In this document: in pieces, positions 25,801-37,131 of the stretch
Position numbering within the stretch: position 1 is the stretch's first letter
Layout of the letters: each line of letters opens with the position of its first letter
Assembly: GCA_903813345.2 (NCBI GenBank)
Contig: CAIIXF020000004.1
Coordinates: 11,802,196 to 11,866,195, forward strand
DNA length: 64,000 nt
Direction: 5' to 3'
Source: Owenia fusiformis
Lineage: Eukaryota > Annelida > Polychaeta > Sabellida > Oweniidae
The notes under the pieces: model-generated
Seen by the model: only the letters and a program-made list of their open reading frames with translations
What the model was told of the DNA's origin: nothing
Databases searched by the model: none
Position numbers and translations under genes: made by a program

Positions 25801-28800
25801 CATGATGTATGCATCAACGTGTGACTTAAATATCAATTCGTGACTATTACATTTGGCTTTCAAAAATTAAGTTGGAAGTTACAGCGGTAGGAGATTAACA
25901 AAAACGTCAATCACATCCAAATATCCGAACGACGTCAAGTATTAACAATACACTTTTCGTGCATCTCGATCAAGGCAATGTTCTGTTATCCAGCAATGTG
26001 CATTTTGAAAGAAAAAATTCACAAATATCAACAAATTTTATTGAGTAGGATATTACATTCGAAATCAAAACTTTCAAATTATTTTTTTTAACCAAGAATT
26101 GTAAGAACTTGAAACATGTTGTGAGTTTTTCAAACGGCATATCCTCATTCACGTTCTTTGACAAGGATGAATTCATTTGGAAATATGGATTTTCTTGTTT
26201 ATTCCTCAAAACTACCCTTGAAATATAAGTATGTAGGATATTACAGTGTAAATTGACACGTATTTGTTTGCTCCATATCATGAATAAATAAATGCAGTAC
26301 CGGCTTGCAATATTTGAAAACAGAAAGTTCATTCTGTATTTAAACAAGAAAAAATACATTTATGGTTGGTTTATAATGAAAAATGACAAATAACATACAT
26401 CTTTTGAAGTAGGGGTATACAGGGACACAGTGGAAAATCAGAAATTTAGGTCATATCCCAAAGATTGCTCCACCAATATGTAACAGAACATCAAAATTAT
26501 CATTTACACGTTTGCTGATAGGTTTATTGAAAATAATTAACCAGAGGTTTACTTAAATTGTGGCACCAGTCTTAGTAAATGCTGATGAACATACGAATAT
26601 CGAATGTTTACTAAGTTACTTGGCTTGACCGTTCTGCAATAATGTTTTTAAATCTAGAAATATAGCTTGGTTTTGTATTATACAAAAATCAGATATTGAT
26701 TCTGAACTAAAATTATTTCATGAAAACAGTCTAATTAAAGTATCATGAAATAAAAGCATAACAACTAGTCGGGATTAAGTATGGGTTGATTCCTCGTGAC
26801 AATATCACGGTGTCATAGCATGACGGTTACGACACCTCTGAAAACGAGATTAGACGACTACGATCACTGATTTATCCAATAAAATGGCCGCGATGGAACA
26901 GAAAACTAAGGTTGGTGCAGAAATTTCTTCTACTGTGTATCAATGAAAAAATGAACGATTTTTGTAGACATCGCATTCGGTGATGCATTTAGTAATGTAT
27001 ATTTTGAACGTATTCTTTGCAAATTGATGCCTGGGGATAACATGAAATAAGCGAAAAACTGTTGAGTTTGAAATTCAAAACTACACAAAATTTAGTAATT
27101 TGTTTATTTTTGTCGTTAGGGCATGGTCTACATCGTCTAACGACCTCGGGGTATAAAGATGTAACCTACATACGATCATAAAAAGCCAATTGAGCATTGG
27201 AAACCACCTAATTTGTTCTACTTAGACATCGCATTCGGTGATGCACTTAGTAATGTATATTTTGAACGTATTCTTTGCAAATTGATGCCTGGGGATAACA
27301 TGAAATAAGCGAAAACTGTTGAGTTTGAAATTCAAAACTACACAAAATTTAGTAATTTGTTTATTTTTGTCGTTAGGGCATGGTCTACATTGTCTAACGA
27401 CCTCGGGGTATAAAGATGTAACCTACATACGATCATAAAAAGCCAATTGAGCATTGGAAACCACCTAATTTGTTCTACTTAAGCCTTGATATTGTATTTT
27501 TAATTTGCGGTTACGCCAAAAATCGATTGACGGTTACGCGAACCTCGTTCAAATATGCATCCTAGATTCATTGTTATTAATTTTGTCATATTCATCAGTA
27601 CTTGATGCTAATTCTTCTTTTGCCTCTTCATTGCTATCTTTTTGACTTAAATTGGTTTCATTAATAAAGCAAGACACAATTTTTTCCTTGCCCTATAGAG
27701 GCTCAAACAAGAGCGTCTCTTGTGAGTCCTGAAAACAAATATAAGCAATTCAATATTCAATTTCTTACCCATTATAACAATTACATGGAAATAGGCTATC
27801 AGAACTAGCAACCTTAACTTAAAAGATGTACATGCACGTAACCGTCCGCTAAATATCTAATGTACATCTAATACAATACGGTATCGTCCATAGAATTCAT
27901 ACGTAGTCGTCAAACGACATTGCGTTTGAAAGCTTATTATTTACAATATGACCACGTTCCTGTTCTGGATTTGTCATTTTATGGCTTGTTTATACACAGT
28001 TTACTTACTGTTATTGGGTGAGTGGCTCTGAGGCACATATACTGAGAAATCACGAGAATGGACTAAAAAATATGAACTTGGACATCTCAGTCGGTAAGTT
28101 TACAGCTTATATTCCGCTTCTAGTAAACCACCTGGCAGATTTGGCCCAGCCATTATAACCATCCATATATACGTCACCGAATGGAACTAGTTAAAAAGGA
28201 AATCTTATCTAGCTGTGAATCTTGCCTACAGGCGAGAAAGAGGACATGCTGTCTTTCCCATCCGCCATTTTTTGTTATCGTTTCCGCAAAATTTTGCAAA
28301 TCGCCTTGTCGTAACCGTCATGCTATAACACCGTGAATATGATATCCTCATCATTGTTCCTTTGAATAAAACCCATATCTAATCACTCCCGATAAATAAC
28401 CGCCGTTTCTTTAAGTGTATGGAATACGTAAATCACTGTACCTGTTGAAGTGCACAAATACTTTTGCATTTTCTTCTCGATTCTTCCCCTTTGCATATCC
28501 TCCTGCAAGGTTTATAAGTATGGCCAGCAAAACCATTACACACTAAATATAATTTAACCAATTATCCAACATGATAAAGTGAGTATTTATCATGAAAAAA
28601 CCAATAGTTCAAACTTTCGAATTGAATGCCAATAAAGACTAGTCACACGGTGTGAACGAAATCACTCCATTAATCAGACATACAAGACATTAAACAATGC
28701 AACGAAAAAATACTTTCAAAATGGCCGCCAGATGAAAATAAAGTCGTCCAAAAGTAATCAGCTCTAGAATTTGGCCAAAAGGTATTTATTTCTAGAACTT

Positions 28801-29810
28801 GTATCCTCTATCATCATCATCCTAAACAAATTAGTAGTGTTCCCGAAAATGACAATAACAAGATTTAATGCAATGACAATATTTATCGAAAATGTTCCAA
28901 AATGGCCGCCAGAAAACAAAATGGCCGTTAGAAATTTTTGGTTTTATTTTCAAACAAAAAATCAACACACATAAGAAGTGGTTAAGATATTAGTTCAAAT
29001 ATTTGGGATCGCTGATTATGAATTTATAATATCATAAAATAACTACATTTTCAATGTTGTCATCGATCAAGGTCAAGGTCGAATATCGAGTTGGAGCCCT
29101 TGGAGCCAATTCTCCTTGATCAGCTCTAGAACTTTGTATCCTCTATTATATGTACGAATTTGAAGAACATCAAATTAGCGATTTTCCTAAAATTGCAATG
29201 ACTAGGTTTATCGAAAAGTTCCATAATGGCCGCCAGAAAACAAAATGGCTGTTAAAAAGTTAATCAGCCCTAGAACTTGGTATTCTCTATTATTTTTACG
29301 AATTAAAAGAAAATCAAATTAGCGGTTTTCCTGAAATTGCAATAACAAGAATCGAAAAGTTCCATAATGGCCGCCAGAAAACAAAATGGCTGTTAAAAAG
29401 TTAATCAGCCCTAGAACTTGGTATTCTCTATTATTTTTACGAATTAAAAGAAAATCAAATTAGCGGTTTTCCTGAAATTGCAATGACAAAAATCGAAAAG
29501 TTTCAAAATGGCCGCCAAAAAACAAAATGGCCGTTAAAAATGTTATCATCCTTAGTTAGAACCTCTAATATCATTATGTGTACGAAAAAAATAAGCCGTT
29601 TTCTTGAATACACACGATTGCTCAACCAACATGGCGACTATATACCACTGATGATGTGACAAAAACATTAAAAGATAACTTGTTACACAATATTTTCACA
29701 ATACCAAAGAAAACATTCAGATATCATCTCTCACTTTTATACTATTGAATTATCCTACCTAGAATTGCTGCGACGAGAATGGCAACACGTATATTGCCGC
29801 GATGCATCAT
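19856..29810 (-). CDS. Secreted flavin L-amino-acid oxidase, gene A (C-terminally truncated)
   Basis: Eight exons: 29759-29810, 28442-28502, 24154-24283, 23608-23751, 22959-23325, 22599-22817, 21939-22050, 19856-20581. Exon 1 is signal-like (MHRGNIRVAILVAAIL). Exons 2-3 give a Cys-rich segment (KSICALQQ|GYTCGGGCWKRC). Exon 4 holds the FAD dinucleotide fold VIGGGIGGAYAAWKL and the IGGRVYS motif; exon 5 opens with LAEMGAMRY, the conserved flavin-oxidase block. Exon 8 carries VCAKRVILALHRDAL and the C-terminal flavin motif VHIVGSCYSKHQYWMEGAL. Family members deaminate L-amino acids with release of ammonia and hydrogen peroxide; achacin and aplysianin of gastropods are secreted antimicrobial examples. 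About 600 residues. Exons 2-8 join in phase; the exon 1-2 joint does not (phase 1 to 2), so a small exon may be missing. Intron 5 starts with GC. The stop TAG replaces GAG of gene B. Confidence 0.85.
20736..21824. mobile_element. Foldback element in intron 7 of gene A
   Basis: Imperfect arms of about 370 bases (about 20740-21115 against 21415-21820) with termini around ATGGGCAAAT/ATTTGCCCAG. Gene B's intron 7 is only 390 bases and lacks it, although flanking intron sequence still aligns on both sides. So it entered after the gene duplication. Confidence 0.65.
24284..26805. other. Intron 2 of gene A, left part
   Basis: Mostly unique AT-rich intron. About three units of the AAAGAGCGGGTTGTTAC minisatellite lie at about 24486-24546, the same place where gene B has about 48. 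No exon seen; the 129-codon minus-strand frame at 25970-26359 has no motif and low-complexity content. Confidence 0.4.
26966..27481. repeat. ~258-bp tandem duplication inside the CACGGTG element
   Basis: Two near-identical direct copies (26966-27223 and 27224-27481), each starting AGACATCGCATTCGGTGATG. They differ at only a few bases, so the duplication is recent relative to the element. Confidence 0.75.
27549..27692 (-). pseudogene. Possible terminal exon relic carried by the element
   Basis: An acceptor-like CTCTATAG is followed by 47 open codons (GKEKIVSCFINETNLSQ...) rich in Glu, Asn and Lys, ending in TGA. No family recognised. It could be a transposon gene fragment or chance. Confidence 0.25.
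29080..29560. repeat. 141-bp tandem repeats in intron 1 of gene A
   Basis: Units recur at 141-base spacing (ATGGCCGCCA at about 29226, 29367 and 29508), each with CCTAGAACTTGGTATTCTC. Decayed counterparts exist in gene B intron 1 (about 62160-62640), so the array predates the duplication but differs in copy number. Confidence 0.6.
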
Positions 29811-29874
29811 GTTAAACTCATACATGTCATGTGAAATAAAATCTAGACTTGAGCGTGGATAAATTGCTAATGCA
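29811..29874 (-). promoter_or_regulatory. Conserved 5'-proximal block, gene A
   Basis: About 65 bases upstream of the start match gene B closely (core GATAAATTGCTAATGCA on the plus strand), then similarity stops abruptly at 29874. It probably holds the transcription start and 5' UTR. No certain TATA box; on the minus strand ATTTATCC is the nearest candidate. Confidence 0.4.
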
Positions 29875-32639
29875 GAGGGGAATCAAGTTCAAGGTCTCGC
29901 GTGGTTTGATTCAAAGGTTCTATGTAAAGTTTAAACCATTTATATTATATTTTAGTCTTAAAAATATTTCCAAGAAATGGTTATGTGAAATATTTATTTT
30001 TGATTAAAAAGTTCGTTTTGACTAATTCACAATTTCTGGTAACATGCCCAGAGCTTTTTGACATTGCAAGATTGAGCAAAACATTGAGGGGCAAACTAAA
30101 AAATGGGTAACGATAATTGGCCTGCAGCCAAAGATGGTCGAGGATTTTTCAACTCTAACCCTAAACATATTTCCAAACCTTAACTTAACCCCTAATCATA
30201 TCAATGGCCCTAAATTGTTTGTGGCAACGTTGCAACCACAGGCAAATAATTGTTCAACCTATCATATTCAAAACAACGTTTTAGGTCAAAGATGATAATA
30301 TTCAAATGATAAACAATTTTAAAACCAAACACAAGGCCTTTAATTACTAGCAGAATTTTACACATCTAGAGCGCCGTTGATTTGGTATTTTTCCGTATAT
30401 TATTTATGTATTGATTACTTTTTTTTGCACTATTCTCTACATGTGTAAAATTCTGCTAATACTAGTAATTAAAGGCCTTATGTTTGGTTTTAAAATATGG
30501 TCCTGCTGCATTTCCTTTTTGAATGTGTGTATATTCCCTTCAGTCCCTCAAAAGATACATAAATTTCTCTCGGGGTAAACCCTGTATGCAAAACGTTCCA
30601 CAACAGAAACTTTATCTACTAGTATCACATATAAAAAAAAAAACAATATGTATAGAGCACAAAGGGGGTGTTTTAAACTAGAACTAGTTAAGAGTCACGC
30701 AGGTGTTTTGAGAGAATATCATGAAGATAGTTTTGGAATAAATGAATAATTGTAGAAACCATACAAAACGATTCTTAATTTGAAAAATTATGAAAAAAGT
30801 TACTTAACAATTATTTGATTTCAGCCCGCATGTTTTCTCGATCACATATAGCGTTCTAACCAGTACTTATCAGCAATTATTTTGCAACGCAGCCCTTATT
30901 ACATTTCACGACAGGCTTAATGAGAACAAAACGGCAGCTGCTATTTGAATCATAGCGTCTGCAAACTTATTTTTATAACACCAAGTCAGAAGGGGAGGGC
31001 ACTTGAGATATTTGACCTCTGAGATTTTTGATAAATTGTCTGATTTCAATAATGTTGGTGTTGTAAATCAACAAAAAGGCAAATCAAGGTTAACGTGACC
31101 CATGGGGTGTAAATGTTTGACATTTCGTGATGAATTGTCAGTTTTATTTCAAAATAATTTTTTGATGCCGAAATAATTTTTTGTTTTTTCCTTACCTTCA
31201 GAAATTCATAGCATAGTCATTGATAAATCGATTGTCATGAAGTAAAGAAATTGTTTCGAAAGAAACTTTTATCAAAATATCAAAACATTGTACCCCTAGG
31301 TCACGTTGACCTCATTTTGACCGTAGCTGACCTTCTTTTCCTGAAAAAACAATACGTTTTTTTGGTAATTTCATATACGACGTGCACGGACCTGGGAACA
31401 ATTCGGGAAATACGGGCTAATCTCAGCTTTAAGCGTTTATCTCTGCCTTACTACATGTGTGTTACATATCATGTTGAAGTATTTTTATTCGCATTTCACT
31501 GAAACTATTTTCCTTGAAAAGTTTGATGGGATCTTCCATTTTTCAGTGAATTATACCCCGACATCGTTAAATACGCTTTAAGGCGTAACATTTTAAGCGT
31601 ACACGGTTTGTTGAAATTGGGATAACTTTTAAAATAATGATGAGAATCCCACTAAAATTTTACATTTTATTCACTGAAACATGTGCTTTTATGACGTTAC
31701 AATTGCATAGCGGATACAGTTCAAATTGTTTTAACATATGAACGCTTTTAAAATTTTCAAAATTGTGTAAGGTTTTGAAGGCGAAGGAGCATGCAATTAG
31801 TTTGCCTTTATTTAATTCTTAAGGTCTGATTTGAAAATAGTTAACCAAACAATATTGTCATGGCGAAATTTACAAAACAATAACCAAATTCTTCATTTTT
31901 CAAATAATGTAACGCATAATGTAACGCATCGATTTTTACCACAAATTCCATACATATCAATTTTTAGTAACACCCCGAGTGGATTTCTTGACCGTTTTTC
32001 AAAATCCAAAAACATTTTAGAAATACTGTCCTCGAGATCTTGCTACCCTGTGAATTTTATCATGATTAGATAAGGATGAAGTATTTATTTTTAGGTTGAC
32101 TAAACTTGACAAAATGTAACGCTCGTCGTTTTTGACGTCATAAGGCTGTTATAGGACTCACTATTACTACTTACTTTTCAGAAGAAGAAGAACGCCATCA
32201 CATCTTTTAATCAAGGGCGAATACAGACAATAGACGGATTTAAGCAGGTAAAGCTAACACACCGTCCGCAGACTTTGGTATTCCAAGGATACCATTTGCA
32301 AACTTTACAAACAAATCAAATAAATGTACACCTCCTTTAAAAGTTTGGCAACTGACCGTTTTCATTAAATGCTCTTTCGATGTTTGAATCTTTATAGCAA
32401 TAGTCCAACATTTATGACAAATTGATACTATCACTCCCTATAATGCAAATTGACTACTTTCACATCCGCATATGAGTACATCTTTCGAATGTAATTTTGT
32501 TTACATTTTCCCTTTCATCCTTTAACGAAAATGCTTATTCAAATTGCTTTTAGCTTTAACCAACAACAATTTGCCATGCTAGCATGTAACATATACAAAC
32601 AGAATCTTGCCGAGTCTCAAATATACACCTCCTATGTGC
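29875..32639. other. Intergenic region upstream of gene A, with one palindrome
   Basis: No gene seen. A foldback at about 30311-30499 has ~50-base arms (AAACACAAGGCCTTTAATTA against its complement) around a ~75-base centre. The 83- and 80-codon frames near 31.3 and 31.9 kb have no motif. Confidence 0.4.
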
Positions 32640-32890
32640 AGCATGTGAGCCAAGCTCACACTGCATTTGTTATAAAGGGTTATACGATGGGTGATCAGGA
32701 ATTTCTGGACCATTGGCTCTATTTTTGCCATTTTTTTATCCTTTCTTACTGATTTTCTCACAGAATATAACCCAAGTATGTAGGATCACATCATGAAGAT
32801 TTCATTGTTCTATGCCATCATTATTCTATTTTTGTTACCATATGGTAACTGGTGACGCGACAAGGTGGAGCTCAGAAAAAATACCAAAGA

Positions 32891-33617
32891 ATGGGTATCG
32901 ATATGGCGAACTTTTTGAACACACGTTTCTCTTACACCAGTCATCAAAAATTTCTGAAAATCTTACAAATTGTCAATTTAATGGCCATCTTTTGAATGGT
33001 AACAATATAATTTGAAATAGATATACATACTTCCATCTATATTGTTTTAAAAAACACACCAAACACTTGTTTTGTTCTTGGTATCATGTTTCCAGAGTGA
33101 AATGAAACATCTTTCCGAACCTCATTGGAACAAAACGACATAAACACATGTTTAGGTCTCTCAATATTGTAATTGTACAAAGGAGATTTTGGTTGATTTT
33201 AAAAAAGTATCTTGTTAATGAAATAAAGGGGTTTTCTTGGTTTTTTTTTTATCTATTTTGGGGAGGTTTTGTTTTAATTTTTTGAATACTTTTTTAAAAT
33301 CAACCAAAAATTCCTTTGTATAACTTTAATATTGAGAGGTCTAAAAACATGTTGTCTGTGCTATTTTGTTCCAACAACGTTCGGAAAGACATTTTATTTC
33401 ATTTTCAAGAATTGGCAGAAAGGAGCAAAAACAATTGCACTAAAAAAACAAAAAATGTTACCAACAGTTATATAAAAATATTTCTAAATGGTTTTCGCAT
33501 TAAATTGTTGTCAATCAGTCAACATTACATAAAATACCATGTTTTTTACAGAATGTTTTCAATGATTGGTTTAAGAGAAAAACATTGTTTGATTCAGTTC
33601 TCCATATCGATACCTAT
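32891..33617. mobile_element. Foldback family FB1, copy 1
   Basis: A near-complete palindrome of two ~350-base arms centred near 33250, with ends GGTATCGATATGG and CCATATCGATACC. A direct copy lies at about 57915-58605. It is inserted into the left arm of the surrounding 3.4-kb element. Confidence 0.6.
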
Positions 33618-33693
33618 CCTTTGAAAAACAACAGTAATTTTATATGATGTGTGGACACTGTATTCATTGCTGAATAAGTGACATACTGTATAC

Positions 33694-33822
33694 AATTATT
33701 GACCTCTCCAGAGGTTTACTGTCAAAATTATATCCCGAGACTGTAAACCGAGACCGTAGGTCGAGGTTTACAGTCGAGGGATATGATTTTGACAGTAAAC
33801 CGAATGGAGAGGTCTATAATTG
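33694..33822. repeat. Short palindrome next to the KIAA1958-like relic
   Basis: GACCTCTCCAGAGGTTTACT pairs with AGTAAACCGAATGGAGAGGTC-type sequence, with an inner GTAAACC/GGTTTAC pair. It lies directly 3' of the pseudogene and may mark an element boundary. Confidence 0.45.
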
Positions 33823-33849
33823 TTTTGTTAGTCCGAAGAATATCTTAGA

Positions 33850-34254
33850 TTAGGTTTTACCTTTTCCTGACTTCTGCAGTTCCACAACCATCGCTTTGAA
33901 AACATCGTTTGATGCCTTGAATTCAGACTTGGTAATGTCCATCTTAAGTGTCTCTCTGATGTATCGTGCCACTCCCCATTTAAGAAGCTGAAATGATTTC
34001 AACTTAAGTCCACCGTCTTTTTTTCTAATACCAACGTAAAACTTTTTCCAAAAATTATCTACATCTGCCACGGCAGTAAAAGTGCACTCAATGGAGTCAA
34101 ATTACTCTCCTGGGCGAAGTCCACTAAAAGCTTTGTACAAAGTTTTAGATTTTAGTTTTAGATTCTTCGTATTTTGACTGTCTTTACTCTCTAAGAGACT
34201 AATAATATCCTCATCTTCAACATTTTTGAAACGGCTAGTGCTAGTGGCGGCCAT
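33850..34254 (-). pseudogene. KIAA1958-like / DUF3504 N-terminal fragment, broken
   Basis: The frame opens at ATG 34254 (MAATSTSRFKNVEDEDI...), hits TAA at 34112-34114, then continues in the same frame with FWKKFYVGIRKKDGG, KWGVARYIRETL and VELQKSGKGKT until TAA at 33850. The order 'SRF..V..EDI', 'FY..VRKK.G', 'L..GL.RYL', 'EL...GKG' is that of QRICH1/KIAA1958-like proteins, relatives of Crypton tyrosine recombinases that are very numerous in bivalves. The recombinase part is absent. Both the in-frame stop and the truncation argue for a dead copy. Confidence 0.65.
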
Positions 34255-35799
34255 TTTATCGTCTGATAATGACGTCATTTTAGTGGAATGCTGGGGATAT
34301 TATTCACCGGCAATGCATTGCGCGGTGTACAGTTAAAATTATTCACCGCTCGTTGACCAATCAAAATCGAGTATTTCAACTGAGGTACTAACAATATAAG
34401 TTGTATTATTTCATGAAGTATATTCATTATATTCATGTTCGTAGTAACTCATTATTATTTCATCAATTCTAATCCTTCAAAGAAGTTACCAGCATTTTGT
34501 AAGCATTTGTTATGCTTTTTCATCCAGTCCCGAAAGATGTGATACACGACTACTTTGTAACATTGACGTGTGAATTTCTGAATGATCTCATTACTGTCCT
34601 CAAAGTGGATACCTCATAATTTGTTCTTCGCTGTTGGGAAAAGTTAGAAATCACACCCAGCTAATTCTGGGGTATATGGTGCGTGTGGTACAAGGCCACA
34701 ACCAATGGAAACAATCACATATTTTAAAGTGCCCGATAAAGTATAAAATGCGCATGCGTCCAGGTGTTGATAAACTATAAATAGCGAAAATCCAGGGTTT
34801 GTCACCACAAGGTAAGCCAGGACGTGTTGAGAGAACAGCTAGTGCTGATATTGAATTTATATGTAGCCAGATAAGTTTCCTTATTGAAATTACATATGGT
34901 TATTAGCAATACTTTGTAGGTGCTAAATAATAAAATATTTAGAGTATATATGAGAGAAATTGGTCATTGCGAACCTGTTGAAAAGTTTGTGGCTCTCGGC
35001 TACACCGGGGAATTTACTTCCATGAGTACACACATAAATGTGGGGTTCCCCAAGAGGTACGCGACAAGGTGACCTGGCATCAAATGTGCGACTAAATGCT
35101 ACTATCGAGAAGATAAAATAACGAATACGACAATAAGTTATTGCATGTGACAATTCCGAGCCTTCATCTCACTGAAGTATTTTGAAGTGAAAATAGGATT
35201 TTTGTTTTGATACATGAATTCAGATGAACGTAACTTTATTCTGACAACTAATCAAAACTGAACAAAATTGATTGTACGTAACAGACAATTTATTGTTTTA
35301 CAATGTTTTGATTGGCTAAACGAATGAAACCAACAAATTATGACATGTGAAATGACAATTTTGAAATGTAAAATTTAAAAGTGACAAACACAACCTCCCT
35401 ATCCACTCTTTGGGAGCCCTAGTAAATTAGTAATATGTACATGCAGCAGTGGTAGTGTGCAGCTTATTATCACACTACGCTTTGTATTCTAAAGCCTGTT
35501 GTTTGTAATAACACTGTTCACTCAACGTATGTTTTGTGTGTGGGCAGTCAACGATAATCATTGTTTTATCCCGGTTATATGACCTCGGCAATTATAACAA
35601 AACCGTACTAAACGAAAAAATGCAAATAAGAGAAAGCTTTCACACACATATAAAAAATGAACTAGTATAATCCGCCACTATAAACTCTTAACAAATGTTT
35701 ACAAAGTGCTGGTAATCACTTTGGGGGATTAGAATTGATGGAAGAATAATGACAGTTACTATGAACATTAATGAATATACTTAGTGATATAATACAACC
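34255..35799. other. Interior of palindromic element, no gene seen
   Basis: GACGTCATTTTAGTGGAATG and other short motifs only. The 76-codon minus-strand frame at 34923-35153 has no motif. Confidence 0.3.
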
Positions 35800-36099
35800 T
35801 ATTATATGTTTGTAACATATTCAGCAATGAATACAGTGTCAAAACATCATATAAAGCTACTGTTGAATTTTCAAATTTGATATTTTTTCTGAGCTCCACC
35901 TTGTCGCGTCACCGGCTACCATGGTAACAAAAATAAAAGGATGATGATTTCATAGAACAGTGAAATCGTCATGGTGTGATCCTATATATTTGGGTTACAT
36001 TGTGTGAAAAAATCACTAAGAAAGTATAAGAAATGGCAAAAATAGACCCAATGGTCCAGATATTCCTGATCACCCCTCGTACATTAAGGTTATATACTG

Positions 36100-36690
36100 T
36101 AGCATGTAAGCAGTGCACGCCTGTAACACGGTGACGTATGTGCATTGCTTATAAGTTAAGTGATATGTTGTAGGTAGTACACATTAACTATTTCACCGTG
36201 ACAGGTGACCTTTGATATTGCTTATAAGACAAGTGTTGTGATGTAGCTGTTACGCCGTGACGTGTACGTATTGCTTATAAGGTAAGTAATGTGATGTAGC
36301 GTGGAGGCACTACAAGCCTGTTAAAACGTGACTTGTATGTATTGCTTATAAGGTAAGTAATGTGATGTAGCGTGGAGGCACTACAACCCTGTTAAAACGT
36401 GACTTGTATGTATTGCTTATAAGGTAAGTAATGTAGCGTGGAGGCACTACAAGCCTGTTACGCCGTGACTTGTATGTAATGTTTATAAGGTAAGTAATGT
36501 GATGTAGCGTGTAGGCAGTTCACGCCTGTTACACCGTTACTTGTATGTATTGCTTATAAGGTAAGTAATGTAATGTAGCGTGAAGGCAGTACAAACCGGT
36601 TACACCGTGACTTGTATGTATTGGTTATACGGTATGTAATAAGCATTATGATGTATCGTGTAGTACATCCCTGTTACAACGTGACTTGTA
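36100..36690. repeat. 70-bp tandem array
   Basis: About seven to eight imperfect units with a period near 70 bases. Landmarks are GCTTATAAGGTAAGTAATGT, GATGTAGCGTGGAGGCA and ACGTGACTTGTATGTATTG. Copies differ by small deletions. It abuts the right arm of the palindromic element. Confidence 0.75.
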
Positions 36691-36975
36691 TGTCTTGGTC
36701 GAAAGAAAGTGATAAACATCATTTTGACGTTGCATATTTATTTTGACTATGTAGTAGAAATAAGGATTTGTACAATATAACGACTGCCCATTTTTACCTG
36801 TTCAAATACAATATTATAAACTCTGTTTCAATAAACTATTTAATTATTTTTAATTTTTAATTATATGAATTTAGACCTAGGATATGAGACGATGTGCAAA
36901 AATAAATGGGCCAAGATAGCACATTTTTTTAAGTAAGAAAGTCTTCAGAGTTTCGAAATTATCTAGGATTGCAGT

Positions 36976-36981
36976 TTTATT
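36976..36981 (-). promoter_or_regulatory. Candidate poly(A) signal for gene B
   Basis: AATAAA on the minus strand about 150 bases past the gene B stop. A second copy lies near 36730. Confidence 0.35.
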
Positions 36982-37131
36982 GTAATGGTCAATCAATGTC
37001 GAACTAATGCTATCTAATCAATAGTATGCTAACCATAAGGATGATGGAATGCTGGTGAGGGGATAGCTGGTGGATATCCAAAAGAAGAATACATCTAATT
37101 CATGTCAGTTTCAAAATACTCTATTTCAAGT

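Larger units (their letters stand above)
26806..28335. mobile_element. 1.53-kb CACGGTG-ended element with empty site in gene B
   Basis: Termini are 28-bp inverted repeats (27/28 matching) starting CACGGTG. AATAT flanks both ends (26801-26805, 28336-28340). Gene B at about 61601-61611 reads straight across with a single AATAT, so this is an exact empty site. CAC ends with a 5-bp duplication point to Transib/RAG-like elements. GGTTACG motifs recur near both ends and internally (about 27510, 27530, 27835), like transposase-binding sites. Short ATG starts lie just inside each end (MAAMEQKTKVG at 26884 +; MADGKDSMSS near 28270 -). No transposase domain is recognisable. Confidence 0.8.
32640..36090. 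mobile_element. Palindromic element carrying a KIAA1958-like relic
   Basis: The left arm (32640-32885, continuing at 33622-33690) is an inverted copy of 35800-36090; shared landmarks are GACGCGACAAGGTGGAGCTC and CACTGTATTCATTGCTGAATA. The left arm is interrupted by a foldback element at 32891-33617, while the right arm runs through without it. The interior includes the DUF3504-type pseudogene. No target duplication resolved. Confidence 0.6.

Noticed and set aside
25970-26359. 129-residue minus-strand ORF in intron 2 of gene A
   Set aside because: Low-complexity Phe/Lys/Asn content, no family motif, and no counterpart in gene B.
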